64,000 nucleotides of DNA from assembly GCA_963799065.1 (NCBI GenBank), contig CAWCVJ010000003.1:124001-188000 (forward strand), in the 5' to 3' direction. The position numbers and the translations under genes are program-made. Shown here one piece after another: positions 8,542 through 17,484 of the stretch (its first letter is position 1; each line of letters starts with the position of its first letter). The DNA comes from JAJPHW01 sp963799065 (GTDB taxonomy: Bacteria > Acidobacteriota > Terriglobia > Terriglobales > Acidobacteriaceae). Under the pieces are notes generated by a model. It was given only the letters and a program-made list of their open reading frames with translations. It was not told the origin of the DNA and searched no databases.

Positions 8542-10026
8542 TCAAGCCTTCCAGCGCAGAACTGGTTTTCGCGCAGCGCCGGTTTCGTCCAGGCGCGAAA
8601 CTCGCGTGGTGTGGGGCGCGTCCAGAACAAGTTGCGGATCGCGTTCGACTTCTTCCGCGATCGCCTTCATCGCCTCGATGAAAAGATCGAGTTCTTCTTT
8701 CGGTTCACTCTCGGTCGGCTCAATCATTAGCGCGCCGGGAACGATCAGCGGGAACGCCGTCGTGTAGGGATGGAAGCCGTAGTCGATCAGGCGCTTCGCG
8801 ATGTCCATCGTCCTTACGCCCTTCTTCGCTTGCAACTTATCGCTGAAGACGACTTCGTGCATGCTGGGCGTCGAGTAAGGCAGATCGTAAGTGCCTTGCA
8901 GATGTTTGCGAATGTAGTTCGCGTTGAGTACGGCGTCTTCCGTGGTCTGGCGCAGTCCGTCGGGGCCGTTGGCAAGAATATAAGCTAACGCGCGCACGAA
9001 CATGCCGAAGTTTCCGTAGAAGGCGCGGACGCGGCCGATGCTGTGTGGACGATCATAGTTGAATCCAAACGTGCCGTCGGACTTGGTTACGAGAACGGGC
9101 GTCGGCAGGAACGGTTCGAGAATTTTCTTGATGGCGACCGGTCCGGACCCTGGGCCGCCGCCTCCGTGCGGAGTCGAAAACGTCTTGTGCAGGTTCATGT
9201 GCATGACGTCGACCCCAAAATCGCCGGGACGGGCTTTCCCGACGAGTGCGTTCATGTTAGCGCCGTCCATGTAAAGCAAGCCGCCTTTGGCGTGCATGAT
9301 GTCGGCGATCTTGTGGATCTCCTGCTCGAACACGCCCAGCGTGTTGGGATTCGTCAGCATCAGCGCAGCGACATCTTCGTTCATCTGCGCGGCCAGCGCG
9401 GAAACCTCCACCATGCCATTGGGATTCGATTTCAAATTCTCGACGCCGTAGCCGACCATCGCGGCGGTGGCGGGATTTGTTCCGTGAGCGGAATCTGGAA
9501 TCAGAATCTTCTTACGCGCTGCGCCTTTGGATTCATGATAGGCGCGGACCATCAGCAGTCCCGTAAGCTCACCTTGCGCGCCAGCAGCGGGTTGCAAAGT
9601 GATCGCGTCCATGCCAGTGATCTCGATCAGGCATTCGCTGAGCGTCTGAATGATCTGCATTGCGCCTTGCGAGATCGCGTCGGGCTGGTAGGGATGAGCG
9701 TTGGCCAGTCCCTCCATGCGGACGACGGCTTCGTTCACCCGCGGATTGTATTTCATGGTGCATGAACCAAGGGGATACATTCCCAGATCGATGGCGTAAT
9801 TCCAAGTGGAGAGTCGCGTAAAGTGGCGAATGATTTCGATCTCGCTGACTTCGGGCAACGCGCCTGACTCTTTGCGTTCTGCTTGACCAAGAAGGTCTGC
9901 GGCATCGACTTCGGGCACGTCGAGTGGAGGCAATCGCCATGCGCCTTTGCCCGGCGACGACTTCTCAAATATCAACGATTCATTCTGCGAAACGTTGGTT
10001 GTGGCTTTGCGCGAAAGTTGGGTCAT
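8542..10026 (-). CDS. gcvPB: Glycine dehydrogenase (decarboxylating) subunit 2
   Basis: A 494-residue P-protein beta subunit of the glycine cleavage system. With subunit 1 it decarboxylates glycine and loads the aminomethyl group on the lipoyl arm of GcvH. The PLP-binding lysine is K281 in NLHKTFSTPHGGGGPG, and the family blocks TWNYAIDLGMYPLGSCTMKYNP and DSAHGTNPATA are intact. Its ATG overlaps the true end of gcvPA as ATGA (10026-10023), the usual coupling of the split P-protein. It is the last gene of the gcvT-gcvH-gcvPA-gcvPB operon. The about 60-residue N-terminal extension before the conserved core is normal for PB subunits. Confidence 0.95.
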   Translation of the reverse strand: MTQLSRKATTNVSQNESLIFEKSSPGKGAWRLPPLDVPEVDAADLLGQAERKESGALPEVSEIEIIRHFTRLSTWNYAIDLGMYPLGSCTMKYNPRVNEAVVRMEGLANAHPYQPDAISQGAMQIIQTLSECLIEITGMDAITLQPAAGAQGELTGLLMVRAYHESKGAARKKILIPDSAHGTNPATAAMVGYGVENLKSNPNGMVEVSALAAQMNEDVAALMLTNPNTLGVFEQEIHKIADIMHAKGGLLYMDGANMNALVGKARPGDFGVDVMHMNLHKTFSTPHGGGGPGSGPVAIKKILEPFLPTPVLVTKSDGTFGFNYDRPHSIGRVRAFYGNFGMFVRALAYILANGPDGLRQTTEDAVLNANYIRKHLQGTYDLPYSTPSMHEVVFSDKLQAKKGVRTMDIAKRLIDYGFHPYTTAFPLIVPGALMIEPTESEPKEELDLFIEAMKAIAEEVERDPQLVLDAPHTTRVSRLDETGAARKPVLRWKA

Positions 10027-11403
10027 CGGACCGCCTCCTGAATTTCGGCGTCAATTTCTTGTAGCGGCCGAGCGTTGCCCGCGCTCAAAAGTGCGGCGGC
10101 TTGGTCGATCGAAGCGCGTGTCATGGTCTCGGTGCAGCACCACAAGGAAGCATTGCCCAGCTCCGGGAAGAACTTTTTCAGCGATAAGCCTGGCACGATC
10201 CCATGTTCCAGGAACCGCGTGCTCCATTGATCGGGTATCTTCTTTCGTCTGAATGACGAACTCGTTGAAACGAGCCTGACCGGGGAATAAGACTTTCGCG
10301 CTCTTGCCGAACTGCTGCACGGCATAAGCAGTCTTGGCCAAATTGTGTTTGGCCAACTCGCGCAAGCCGACTTTGCCGTAGACGTTCATGAAAATGTTCA
10401 CCATCAAGGCAACAAGGGCTTGATTCGTACAAATATTGGAGGTCGCTTTTTCGCGGCGAATGTGTTGTTCGCGCGTAGCGAGGGTGAGAACGAATCCGCG
10501 ATTGCCGTTCCTGTCGGTCGTCTGTCCTACCAGGCGGCCGGGCATTTGCCGGACAAACTTATCGTGAGTGGCGAGCACTCCACAATAAGGTCCACCATAT
10601 CCGACGGGAACGCCGAACGATTGCGCTTCCATGGCGACAATGTCGGCCTGTCGCGGCGGCTCGACGATTCCGAGCGAGACCGCCTCCGCGATCGAGACGA
10701 CCAGAAGTGCGCCGCGCTTGTGTGCGATCTCAGAGATGGCTGCTACATCTTCTATCGTGCCGAAGAAATTCGGCGATTGGATCAGCACGCATGCCGTCTG
10801 ATCGGTGATGGCCTTTTCTAATTCAGCGAGATCGACGCGTCCCGTACTGCCGTATGGAATGGTCGACAGTGGCATTCCCTGATGGAAGGCGTACGTAGCC
10901 AACACTTCGCGATACTCGGGATGGATGTTGCGCGCCACGAGCACCGAATCGCGCCCGGTGATGCGAGCAGCCATCATGACGCCTTCGGCCGCGCCGGTCG
11001 AGCCGTCGTACATGGAAGCGTTGGCGACTTCCATGCCGGTTAACTCGCAGATCATGGTTTGAAATTCGAAAATTGATTGCAGTGTGCCCTGCGAAATCTC
11101 GGCCTGATAAGGTGTGTACGCAGTGAGAAACTCTCCGCGCGAGATCAGCGAATCGATGATGACGGGGCGGTAGTGATAGTACGCACCGGCACCGAGAAAC
11201 GATGCTCGGGTCTCGCCATTTTCTTTGGAGCGCTCCCGGAAGTAGTCCATGATCTCGGACTCGGCCATCTGGCGCGGAACTTTCAGATCGCGCTCCAGGC
11301 GATACTCAGCGGGGATCGGCGCGAACAAATTGTCTACCGAAGGCACTCCGATGGAGTCGAGCATGGCCTTGCGGTCAGCGGGAGATTTTGGCAAATAACG
11401 CAT
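10023..11403 (-). CDS. gcvPA: Glycine dehydrogenase subunit 1, frameshifted near its end
   Basis: The alpha subunit of the split P-protein. The main frame gives intact family blocks (MRYLPKSPADRKAML, GAYYHYRPVIID, TAYTPYQAEISQGTLQ, CTNQALVALMVNIFMNVYG) up to QTKED, then changes to a sequence unlike the family and stops at 10051. The +1 frame carries the expected C-terminus: FLEHGIVPGLSLKKFFPELG, then CCTETMTRASIDQ. The frame is restored if one base of GGG (plus strand 10233-10235, CCC in the mRNA) is removed. The restored gene is 459 residues, ends at 10023 and forms an ATGA overlap with gcvPB. Either a sequencing error in a C-run or a recent inactivating mutation explains this; the rest is well conserved. 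Confidence 0.88.
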
Positions 11404-11498
11404 AAGACTTAGATGTAACAGCTATTCCATTCGATTGCGCGACCGAATTCGTCGGTTTGAGCGGGGCGAAACTTTAGCCGGAACTTTTCGCTTGAAAC

Positions 11499-11891
11499 CT
11501 AGTGTCCACCCTCTTCAGCCACAAACTTCTCGTAGTCTGCCGCTGACAACAGCGAATCCAGTTCCGCGGGATTCTTCAGCTTGATTTTGACCAGCCACGC
11601 GGCGTGGGCGTCCTGATTGATTTTTTCTGGCGCGGTGGCCAGGTCGGCGTTGACTTCTGTAACGGTTCCCGATGCTGGTGCAAAAAGATCGGACACGGCT
11701 TTCACCGATTCGACCGAGCCGAACGTCGCGCCAGCCGTGATCTCTGAGCCGACCTTTGGCGCGTCAACGAAAACGATGTCGCCGAGCGACTCCTGCGCGT
11801 AATTTGTGATGCCGATGGTGGCGTTGCCGCCTTCGGGCTTAATCCACTCGTGCTCTTTGGTGTACTTGAAATCGCTGGGATAATATGGCAT
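11499..11891 (-). CDS. gcvH: Glycine cleavage system H protein
   Basis: A 130-residue lipoyl carrier. The lipoylated lysine is K64 in GSVESVKAVSDLFAP, with the conserved hairpin context GDIVFVDAPKVG upstream and LVKIKLKNPAELDSLL downstream. It carries the aminomethyl intermediate from the P-protein to GcvT. It lies 17 bp after gcvT and about 95 bp before gcvPA. Length and motifs match the family exactly. Confidence 0.96.
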   Translation of the reverse strand: MPYYPSDFKYTKEHEWIKPEGGNATIGITNYAQESLGDIVFVDAPKVGSEITAGATFGSVESVKAVSDLFAPASGTVTEVNADLATAPEKINQDAHAAWLVKIKLKNPAELDSLLSAADYEKFVAEEGGH

Positions 11892-11908
11892 TGCCGCTTT
11901 CTCCTCGT

Positions 11909-13045
11909 CTAACTTTTCTTGGGACGCTTATAAAACGGGGTGGGCACGACTTGCGCCTTCACGCCCTGGCCGCGTATTTCGACATTGACGAACGAACCGA
12001 TCTCGGCAAAGCTGGGCGGAACGTACGCCAGCGCGATATTTTTCTTAAGAAACGGCGCGTACGATCCGCTGGTGACGTAACCGATTTCTTTGCTTTGCAA
12101 ATCCAAAACCTTGTAGCCGTCACGGGCGATGCCGCGATCGACCATTTCCAGTCCGACTAATGTTTGCTTCAATCCCGCTGCCTGAGCCGATTGTAAAGCT
12201 GCCTTGCCGATGAAGTCGGGCTTATGCATTTTGCAGAAACGATCGAGACCGGCTTCCCACACATTGATCGTGTCCGAAATTTCGTGTCCGTAGAGCGGCA
12301 GCTTGCCTTCGAGGCGAAGCGTGTTGCGCGCGCCGAGGCCGCAGGGGATCGCGCCTAAATCTTTTCCAGCAGCGAGCACTTCATCCCAGACACGTTCGCT
12401 TGTAGCTTCATCCGACGGGACGTAAATCTCGAAGCCGTCCTCGGCGGTGTATCCGGTGCGTGCGATCAGAATGTTCTTGAGCCCGCAAACCGTCCCGCGT
12501 GTGACCCAGTAAAACTTCACTTTCGAAAGATCGGCGTCGGTGAGCTTCTGCAACAAATCGACGCCCTTCGGACCCTGAATCGCAATCTGCGTAAAGTCGT
12601 CGGAAAGATGTTCGCCGGCGCAATTGAACTGCCGCGTGTTGCTGTAAACCCAGTTGAAATCCTTCTCGCGCGTCCCGGCGTTGATCACGAGAAGATATTC
12701 CTCGTCCGCGAGACGATGCACGATCACGTCATCAACGAACGTTCCTTCGGGATAAAGCAGCGCTGAGTATTGCGCCTGCCCAACGGCCAGCTTCGACGCG
12801 TCGTTCATTGAAATATGTTGCACCGCCGCGAGTGCTTCCGGGCCAGAAAGCAAAATGTCGCCCATGTGGCTGACGTCGAAGATTCCAACTCCGGTGCGCA
12901 CGGCGTTGTGCTCGGCCATGATGCCGCCGAAGCGCGGATATTCCACGGGCATGTCCCAGCCGTTGAACTCGACCATCTTCGCGCCAAGCTGGCGATGGAC
13001 GGCGTTCAGCGCGGTTTTGCGAATCGTGGCGGTTGTGGCTTCCAC
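11909..13045 (-). CDS. gcvT: Aminomethyltransferase (glycine cleavage T protein)
   Basis: The T protein transfers the methylene group from aminomethyl-GcvH to tetrahydrofolate and releases ammonia. Recognisable blocks are TALNAVHRQLGAKMVEFNGWDMPVEY, FDVSHMGDILLSGPEAL, QIAIQGPKG, LRLEGKLPLYGHEI and the C-terminal barrel with VTSGSYAPFLKKNIALAYV. The open frame continues to an ATG at 13147, but the 34 extra residues do not resemble the family. GTG at 13045, seven residues before the first conserved block, is preferred (378 residues); a GAGG lies about 15 bases before it, which is rather far, so the start is not certain. It is the first gene of the gcv operon. Confidence 0.93.
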   Translation of the reverse strand: MEATTATIRKTALNAVHRQLGAKMVEFNGWDMPVEYPRFGGIMAEHNAVRTGVGIFDVSHMGDILLSGPEALAAVQHISMNDASKLAVGQAQYSALLYPEGTFVDDVIVHRLADEEYLLVINAGTREKDFNWVYSNTRQFNCAGEHLSDDFTQIAIQGPKGVDLLQKLTDADLSKVKFYWVTRGTVCGLKNILIARTGYTAEDGFEIYVPSDEATSERVWDEVLAAGKDLGAIPCGLGARNTLRLEGKLPLYGHEISDTINVWEAGLDRFCKMHKPDFIGKAALQSAQAAGLKQTLVGLEMVDRGIARDGYKVLDLQSKEIGYVTSGSYAPFLKKNIALAYVPPSFAEIGSFVNVEIRGQGVKAQVVPTPFYKRPKKS

Positions 13046-13239
13046 TACAGACAAAAGAACCCTCGGAAGAAGCAGTAGTTGGGCTGCCGGGATAACGAAT
13101 CTACTACGATAACATGCTACCGTAACATGCAGCGCCAGACGCATCAACTCGCCGTTTTGCCATGGGTGACTTGGAAGCGACGCGGCTGTTATAGTCAGGA
13201 ATTCTTCGTAAGAAATAATTCCAGGACATTGGGAGAGTT

Positions 13240-15111
13240 ATGCAAATTCCATTGCGAATCGCCTTGGCATTCGTAATTCTTAACATCGTTGCGAGCTCAG
13301 CTTCCGCGCAGAAGCCTCCGACAATCTCCGTCGCAGTGGACGCCACCGAAGCGCCGCGCAAGATGTTTCATTCCAAGCTGACCATTCCCGCCGCGCCGGG
13401 CGATCTGGTCCTTTACTACCCGAAGTGGATTCCGGGCGAGCACGGCCCCACCGGACCCATTCAAGAGCTCACCGGCTTGCACTTCACCGCGCAAGGTCAC
13501 GAGTTGAAATGGCGGCGCGATCTGCTCGACAGCTGGACCTTCCACGTCGAAGTTCCCTCTGGAGTAGCCAGCATCGACGCCGCGTTCGATTACGCAGCAC
13601 CCACCGGCGCAGGAGGAATCTACACTGGCGGAGAATCGGCCACGGCAAAGCTGACCGTGGTGAGTTGGAACACGCTCGTGCTTTATCCCAAAGGCTGGAG
13701 CACGGACGACATTCAGTTTGAAGCCCGACTGAAGTTGCCACAGGGATGGAGGTTTGGAACGCCGCTGCCCATCGCTTCGCAAGATGGTCAGGAGATCAAG
13801 TTCGCGCCTGCGTCGTTGACCCGGCTGGTTGACTCCCCGACAATCGCAGGCGAGTTTCTTAGAGTTGTTCCGCTGGCTGAGAACCCGCATCAAGAGATGG
13901 ATATTGCCGCGGACAGCGCCGCCGCGCTCGACGCTCCGGACAGCGTTCTGAACAACTATAGGAACCTCACCGACCAGGCGTTCAAACTTTTCGGAGCGCG
14001 CCACTTCCGTGACTATCACTTTATTTATAGCCTGAGCGATCACGTAGCCCACTTCGGCCTGGAGCATCACGAATCGAATGACAGCCGCAGCGGCGAGCGG
14101 GCGATGGTCGATCCGGGACAGCGTTTGCTGGCTTCGGGATTGCTTTCGCATGAATATGTTCACTCGTGGAACGGCAAGTATCGCCGTCCCGCCGATCTGG
14201 CTACTCCGGACTATCAGCAGCCCATGCAGGATGATTTGCTTTGGGTCTACGAAGGACTGACCTCATATCTGGGCGACGTGCTCAGCGCCCGCAGCGGCAT
14301 TCGCACAACGCAGCAATACCTCGACAATCTCGCGGAAATCGCCGCCAGCATGGACAATCGCTCCGGCCGCTCCTGGCGGAACTTGCAGGATACGGCCGAT
14401 GGTGTGCCTTCGATGCAGGGAGCACCGACGGCGTGGGAGGACTGGCGGCGCAGCCTCGATTACTATCCCGAGGACGTTCTGAACTGGCTTTGGGTGGATA
14501 CGATCATCCGCCAACAGACCAAGGGACAAAAAACTCTCGATGATTTCTGTCACCTTTTTCACGGCGGACCGGGCGGCCAACCCGAGGTTAAGACGTACAC
14601 GTTCGACGACATCGTGAGTACGCTCAATCAGGTGACTCCTTATGACTGGCGCGGCTTCTGGACGGAACGCCTGACCAATCACGGCCCCGGCGCCCCGCTA
14701 ACCGGCATCGAGAATAGTGGCTGGAAGCTGGTGTATGACGACACCCAATCTGAATTGGCACGAACTATGGAAGAGTCGCGCCAGAACATCAATGCGACTT
14801 ACTCGATCGGCTTGGCGCTGCATGGCGACGGCACGGTCGCCGACACAATTGAAGGCAAGCTTGCTGCGCAGGCAGGCATCGGGCCAGGGATGAAGGTTAT
14901 TGCGGTAAACGGCCGACGCTTCACGGGGCAGGCGTTTCACGACGCGCTAAAGCAAGGGAAGACAAGTTCGCAGCCGCTTGAATTGATCGTCGAGAACAGC
15001 GACTACGTCAGCGTTTTCAAACTCAACTATCATGACGGAGAAAAATATCCGCATCTGGTTCGCCAGAGTGCAAAGGCCGACGTGTTGAACGACATCATCA
15101 AGGCGCGCTGA
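13240..15111 (+). CDS. M61 family metallopeptidase with PDZ domain
   Basis: A 623-residue exported protein related to glycyl aminopeptidase. It has a signal peptide (ALAFVILNIVASSASAQ), an N-terminal beta-sandwich, a zinc-metallopeptidase domain and a C-terminal PDZ-like domain (about residues 515-590, SIGLALHGDGTVADTIEGKLA and GPGMKVIAVNG). The zinc motif is H304-EYVH-308 with WVYEGLTSYLGD downstream supplying the third ligand. GGGAGAG sits a few bases before the ATG. M61 enzymes release N-terminal amino acids from peptides, here probably in the periplasm. The gene is divergent from gcvT and convergent with the deacetylase gene. Confidence 0.88.
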   Translation: MQIPLRIALAFVILNIVASSASAQKPPTISVAVDATEAPRKMFHSKLTIPAAPGDLVLYYPKWIPGEHGPTGPIQELTGLHFTAQGHELKWRRDLLDSWTFHVEVPSGVASIDAAFDYAAPTGAGGIYTGGESATAKLTVVSWNTLVLYPKGWSTDDIQFEARLKLPQGWRFGTPLPIASQDGQEIKFAPASLTRLVDSPTIAGEFLRVVPLAENPHQEMDIAADSAAALDAPDSVLNNYRNLTDQAFKLFGARHFRDYHFIYSLSDHVAHFGLEHHESNDSRSGERAMVDPGQRLLASGLLSHEYVHSWNGKYRRPADLATPDYQQPMQDDLLWVYEGLTSYLGDVLSARSGIRTTQQYLDNLAEIAASMDNRSGRSWRNLQDTADGVPSMQGAPTAWEDWRRSLDYYPEDVLNWLWVDTIIRQQTKGQKTLDDFCHLFHGGPGGQPEVKTYTFDDIVSTLNQVTPYDWRGFWTERLTNHGPGAPLTGIENSGWKLVYDDTQSELARTMEESRQNINATYSIGLALHGDGTVADTIEGKLAAQAGIGPGMKVIAVNGRRFTGQAFHDALKQGKTSSQPLELIVENSDYVSVFKLNYHDGEKYPHLVRQSAKADVLNDIIKAR

Positions 15112-15129
15112 GCCGCGCCGATTCATCGA

Positions 15130-15873
15130 CTACTCGGTAACGCCAGCGAAGAGGTCCGTTTCCGGCGCGATGGGATCGAAGCCGACGCGCGCCGCCAGAT
15201 GAAACAATTCCCGCGGCGCGACAAATCCGCGCATCACGGTCTCGAACTTGGCCAGCAGCGGCCCCTGGCTGGTATGAGCCTTGAAGGCATCGATTTTCGC
15301 CTCGACCCAATGACTAATATCAATCACCGCACTTACGGGAGCCGCTACGACGGGCGGCCGGTTCGGTAAACTGAAATCGCTGGTTTCGTAATAGAGTTTC
15401 TGCGTAGTGTGCGGTTTGTGTCCCGCTTGCAGTTGATCGGGAAAACGATTCTCCCGCCCCGCCCATTGAAACGCCAGGGTTGCGAACACTGAGACCATCG
15501 CGTGGTCAGTGTGTCCCGTAATGCCGCCCTCAGGGCCGAAAGTCACCATCACCTGCGGACGAAATTGACGAATGTGATGCGTGATATCCGCGATCACTTT
15601 GTACGAATCTTGCCGATGCAATTGGCCGTCGGGGTAGTCGAGGACCATGCCTTTGGACACACGCAGAATCTCGCACGCCCTGGCGAACTCCTTCCGCCGC
15701 ATGGCGGCAAGTTCAGCGTCGCTCTGTGCGCCGCCGCGATTGGACGCGGCCTGCCCCGGCGTCAGGCACAAAACAAAAGTCTCTACGCCGCGCTCGCTGT
15801 AAAGCCGCAATGAGCCACCAAACGCTCCGGACTCGTCATCGGGGTGCGCCGTCACGCACATCAGTCGAAACAT
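15130..15873 (-). CDS. PIG-L/LmbE family deacetylase
   Basis: A 247-residue zinc-dependent N-deacetylase-like protein. The metal motif AHPDDE is at residues 9-14 and the second metal histidine lies in GHTDH. ATG at 15873, immediately before FRLMCVTAHPDDE, is taken as the start instead of an upstream ATG at 15927. Family members remove acetyl groups from GlcNAc-linked substrates, for instance in bacillithiol or mycothiol synthesis, or in antibiotic and glycolipid pathways. No BshA- or BshC-type partner is certain here, although a glycosyltransferase is divergently encoded next to it (147-bp shared upstream region). The true substrate is open. Confidence 0.82.
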   Translation of the reverse strand: MFRLMCVTAHPDDESGAFGGSLRLYSERGVETFVLCLTPGQAASNRGGAQSDAELAAMRRKEFARACEILRVSKGMVLDYPDGQLHRQDSYKVIADITHHIRQFRPQVMVTFGPEGGITGHTDHAMVSVFATLAFQWAGRENRFPDQLQAGHKPHTTQKLYYETSDFSLPNRPPVVAAPVSAVIDISHWVEAKIDAFKAHTSQGPLLAKFETVMRGFVAPRELFHLAARVGFDPIAPETDLFAGVTE

Positions 15874-16019
15874 GTTTTCGATTGTATCCGAGCGGCAAAA
15901 GGCCGGGCTCTTTCGCTTTTGTCGCAAACGATTTCATCCCTCGACGTGGGCAGGCTTTCCTATTACACTGGCGAACGTGGCTTCGGCGCATTGCACGGGC
16001 GCTTCTACGAAATTTTGCA

Positions 16020-17138
16020 ATGCACATTCTCATCACCACCGACACGTTAAGCGAAGTTTGGATACACACCAGAGAACTGGCTACCGAGCTCACTGCACGG
16101 GGAATCCAAGTCACGCTGGTCAGCTTCGGCGATATTCCTGTGCCGGAAAGCGTCGCCTGGATGCAGACCCTCCAGAACTTCCAATACCATCCCACCGCCT
16201 TTCGCCTGGATTGGATGCAGGAGGGCGAGCGGGACTTTCCCGATGCTTATTCCTATCTTACCGCCTTGACCAGAGAGCTCAAGCCAGACATTGTGCATGT
16301 CAATCACCTCCGCTTCGGAAGCCTGCAAGCCGGCGTCCCCTGCGTGGCGGCGGCGCATGGCGATTACATAAGCTGGTGGCAGACCGTGCACGGACGCGAG
16401 CCGAAAGCCAGTCCGTGGCTGCGAACGTATCGCGAAGACATTTGCCGCGGCCTGCAGCAGGCCGACGCGGTCGTCGCGTCTTCGAAGTGGCTGCAAGATT
16501 CTCTGCGCGAAAATTATTGCGAGCCGCGTCATGCGGAGGTCATCCATAATGGACGGAATCCGATTCACTTCAATCCTTACTTGAGCAAGCAGAAATCGGT
16601 TCTCGCCGCGGGCAGGATTTTAGATTTGGGCAAGGGAATCGATTTGCTCACGAGTCATACGCACGAACTGCCGATACAGATTGCGGGCTCGGAGATGCCG
16701 CCGGCCCAGGCTCATTCTCCGATTCGCACCGACCTGAAGCTAGCGCTCGCCGAGGCGCAGGTTTCATTCAAAGGCGCACAGACGGAAGCTCAGATGCGAA
16801 TGCTCTTGAGCCGCAGTGCAATCTACGCCGCCACTTCGCGCTACGACGCAAGCGGGGCAGGAACGCTGGAAGCGGCATTTTCACGATGTGCAGTTGTCGC
16901 CAACGATGTTCCCGTTCATCGGGAACTGTGGGGCGATACGGCGCTCTACTTTGAGACAAATCGCAGCGACAGCCTGGCGGAGTGTATTCATACTCTCGGG
17001 CAGGACTCCGAAAGCTGCCGGGATTACGCGAATCGCGTTTACCAGCGCGCCCGGGAACGCTTTACTGCCCGACGGATGGCGAATGATTATCTGGCGCTGT
17101 ATCGCGGATTGGCCTACGGAAACCGGGCGGCCGCGTAG
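16020..17138 (+). CDS. Glycosyltransferase family 4-type protein
   Basis: A 372-residue GT-B glycosyltransferase. The N-terminal Rossmann half starts MHILITTDTLSEVWIHTRELATEL and includes the acceptor-side blocks PDIVHVNHLRFG and CVAAAHGDYISWW. The C-terminal donor-binding half contains VIHNGRNPIHF, AAGRILDLGKGIDLL and a GTLEAAFSRCAVVANDVPVHRELWG block with the GT4-type glutamate. The frame is open a further 98 codons upstream, but that stretch overlaps the divergent deacetylase gene and does not resemble any family. Its divergent pairing with a PIG-L deacetylase recalls thiol-glycoside or lipid-glycan pathways, which is only suggestive. Confidence 0.8.
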   Translation: MHILITTDTLSEVWIHTRELATELTARGIQVTLVSFGDIPVPESVAWMQTLQNFQYHPTAFRLDWMQEGERDFPDAYSYLTALTRELKPDIVHVNHLRFGSLQAGVPCVAAAHGDYISWWQTVHGREPKASPWLRTYREDICRGLQQADAVVASSKWLQDSLRENYCEPRHAEVIHNGRNPIHFNPYLSKQKSVLAAGRILDLGKGIDLLTSHTHELPIQIAGSEMPPAQAHSPIRTDLKLALAEAQVSFKGAQTEAQMRMLLSRSAIYAATSRYDASGAGTLEAAFSRCAVVANDVPVHRELWGDTALYFETNRSDSLAECIHTLGQDSESCRDYANRVYQRARERFTARRMANDYLALYRGLAYGNRAAA

Positions 17139-17216
17139 CCGTCCGTAGCTACCTCAGGTGGAAAGCTGATATCGTCAGTACTTGCTTCGATACCCTTAGT
17201 TTGTGGAGATATTCTA

Positions 17217-17468
17217 ATGGCTGTGGTTAAAATTACTGTCCGCCCTAACGGGCCGTTCCGCGTGGAAGCGCCCGAAGGAACGGTTGAGTTGGTCGATGTG
17301 AACGGCACCCCGTACGACCTCACCGGCAAACCTGCTTTCTCACTCTGCCGCTGCGGCGGTTCGGTCAACAAGCCCTTTTGCGATGGTACGCACAGCCGCA
17401 TCGGATTCCAAGGCGCGGAACTCGCAGTGAAGAAAGCTGACGAGGACACGGGCGGCCCCAAAGCATAA
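17217..17468 (+). CDS. CDGSH-type iron-sulfur protein
   Basis: An 83-residue protein with one CDGSH zinc-finger-like domain that binds a labile 2Fe-2S cluster through three cysteines and one histidine. These are C44, C46, C55 and H59 in CRCGGSVNKPFCDGTH. The bacterial MitoNEET-like family is involved in redox or iron-sulfur transfer. It lies 16 bp upstream of the FAD oxidoreductase gene and is likely in the same transcript, so it may act as its electron-transfer partner; this is inference from gene order. Confidence 0.88.
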   Translation: MAVVKITVRPNGPFRVEAPEGTVELVDVNGTPYDLTGKPAFSLCRCGGSVNKPFCDGTHSRIGFQGAELAVKKADEDTGGPKA

Positions 17469-17484
17469 TTATTCCGGAGAGATA

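Noticed and set aside
13046..13239. Glycine riboswitch before the gcv operon
   Set aside because: I looked for the conserved aptamer motifs in the divergent gap and did not see them; a covariance search would settle this.
15726..16019. Upstream extension of the glycosyltransferase
   Set aside because: It is antisense to the deacetylase gene; the first family-like residues begin at 16020.
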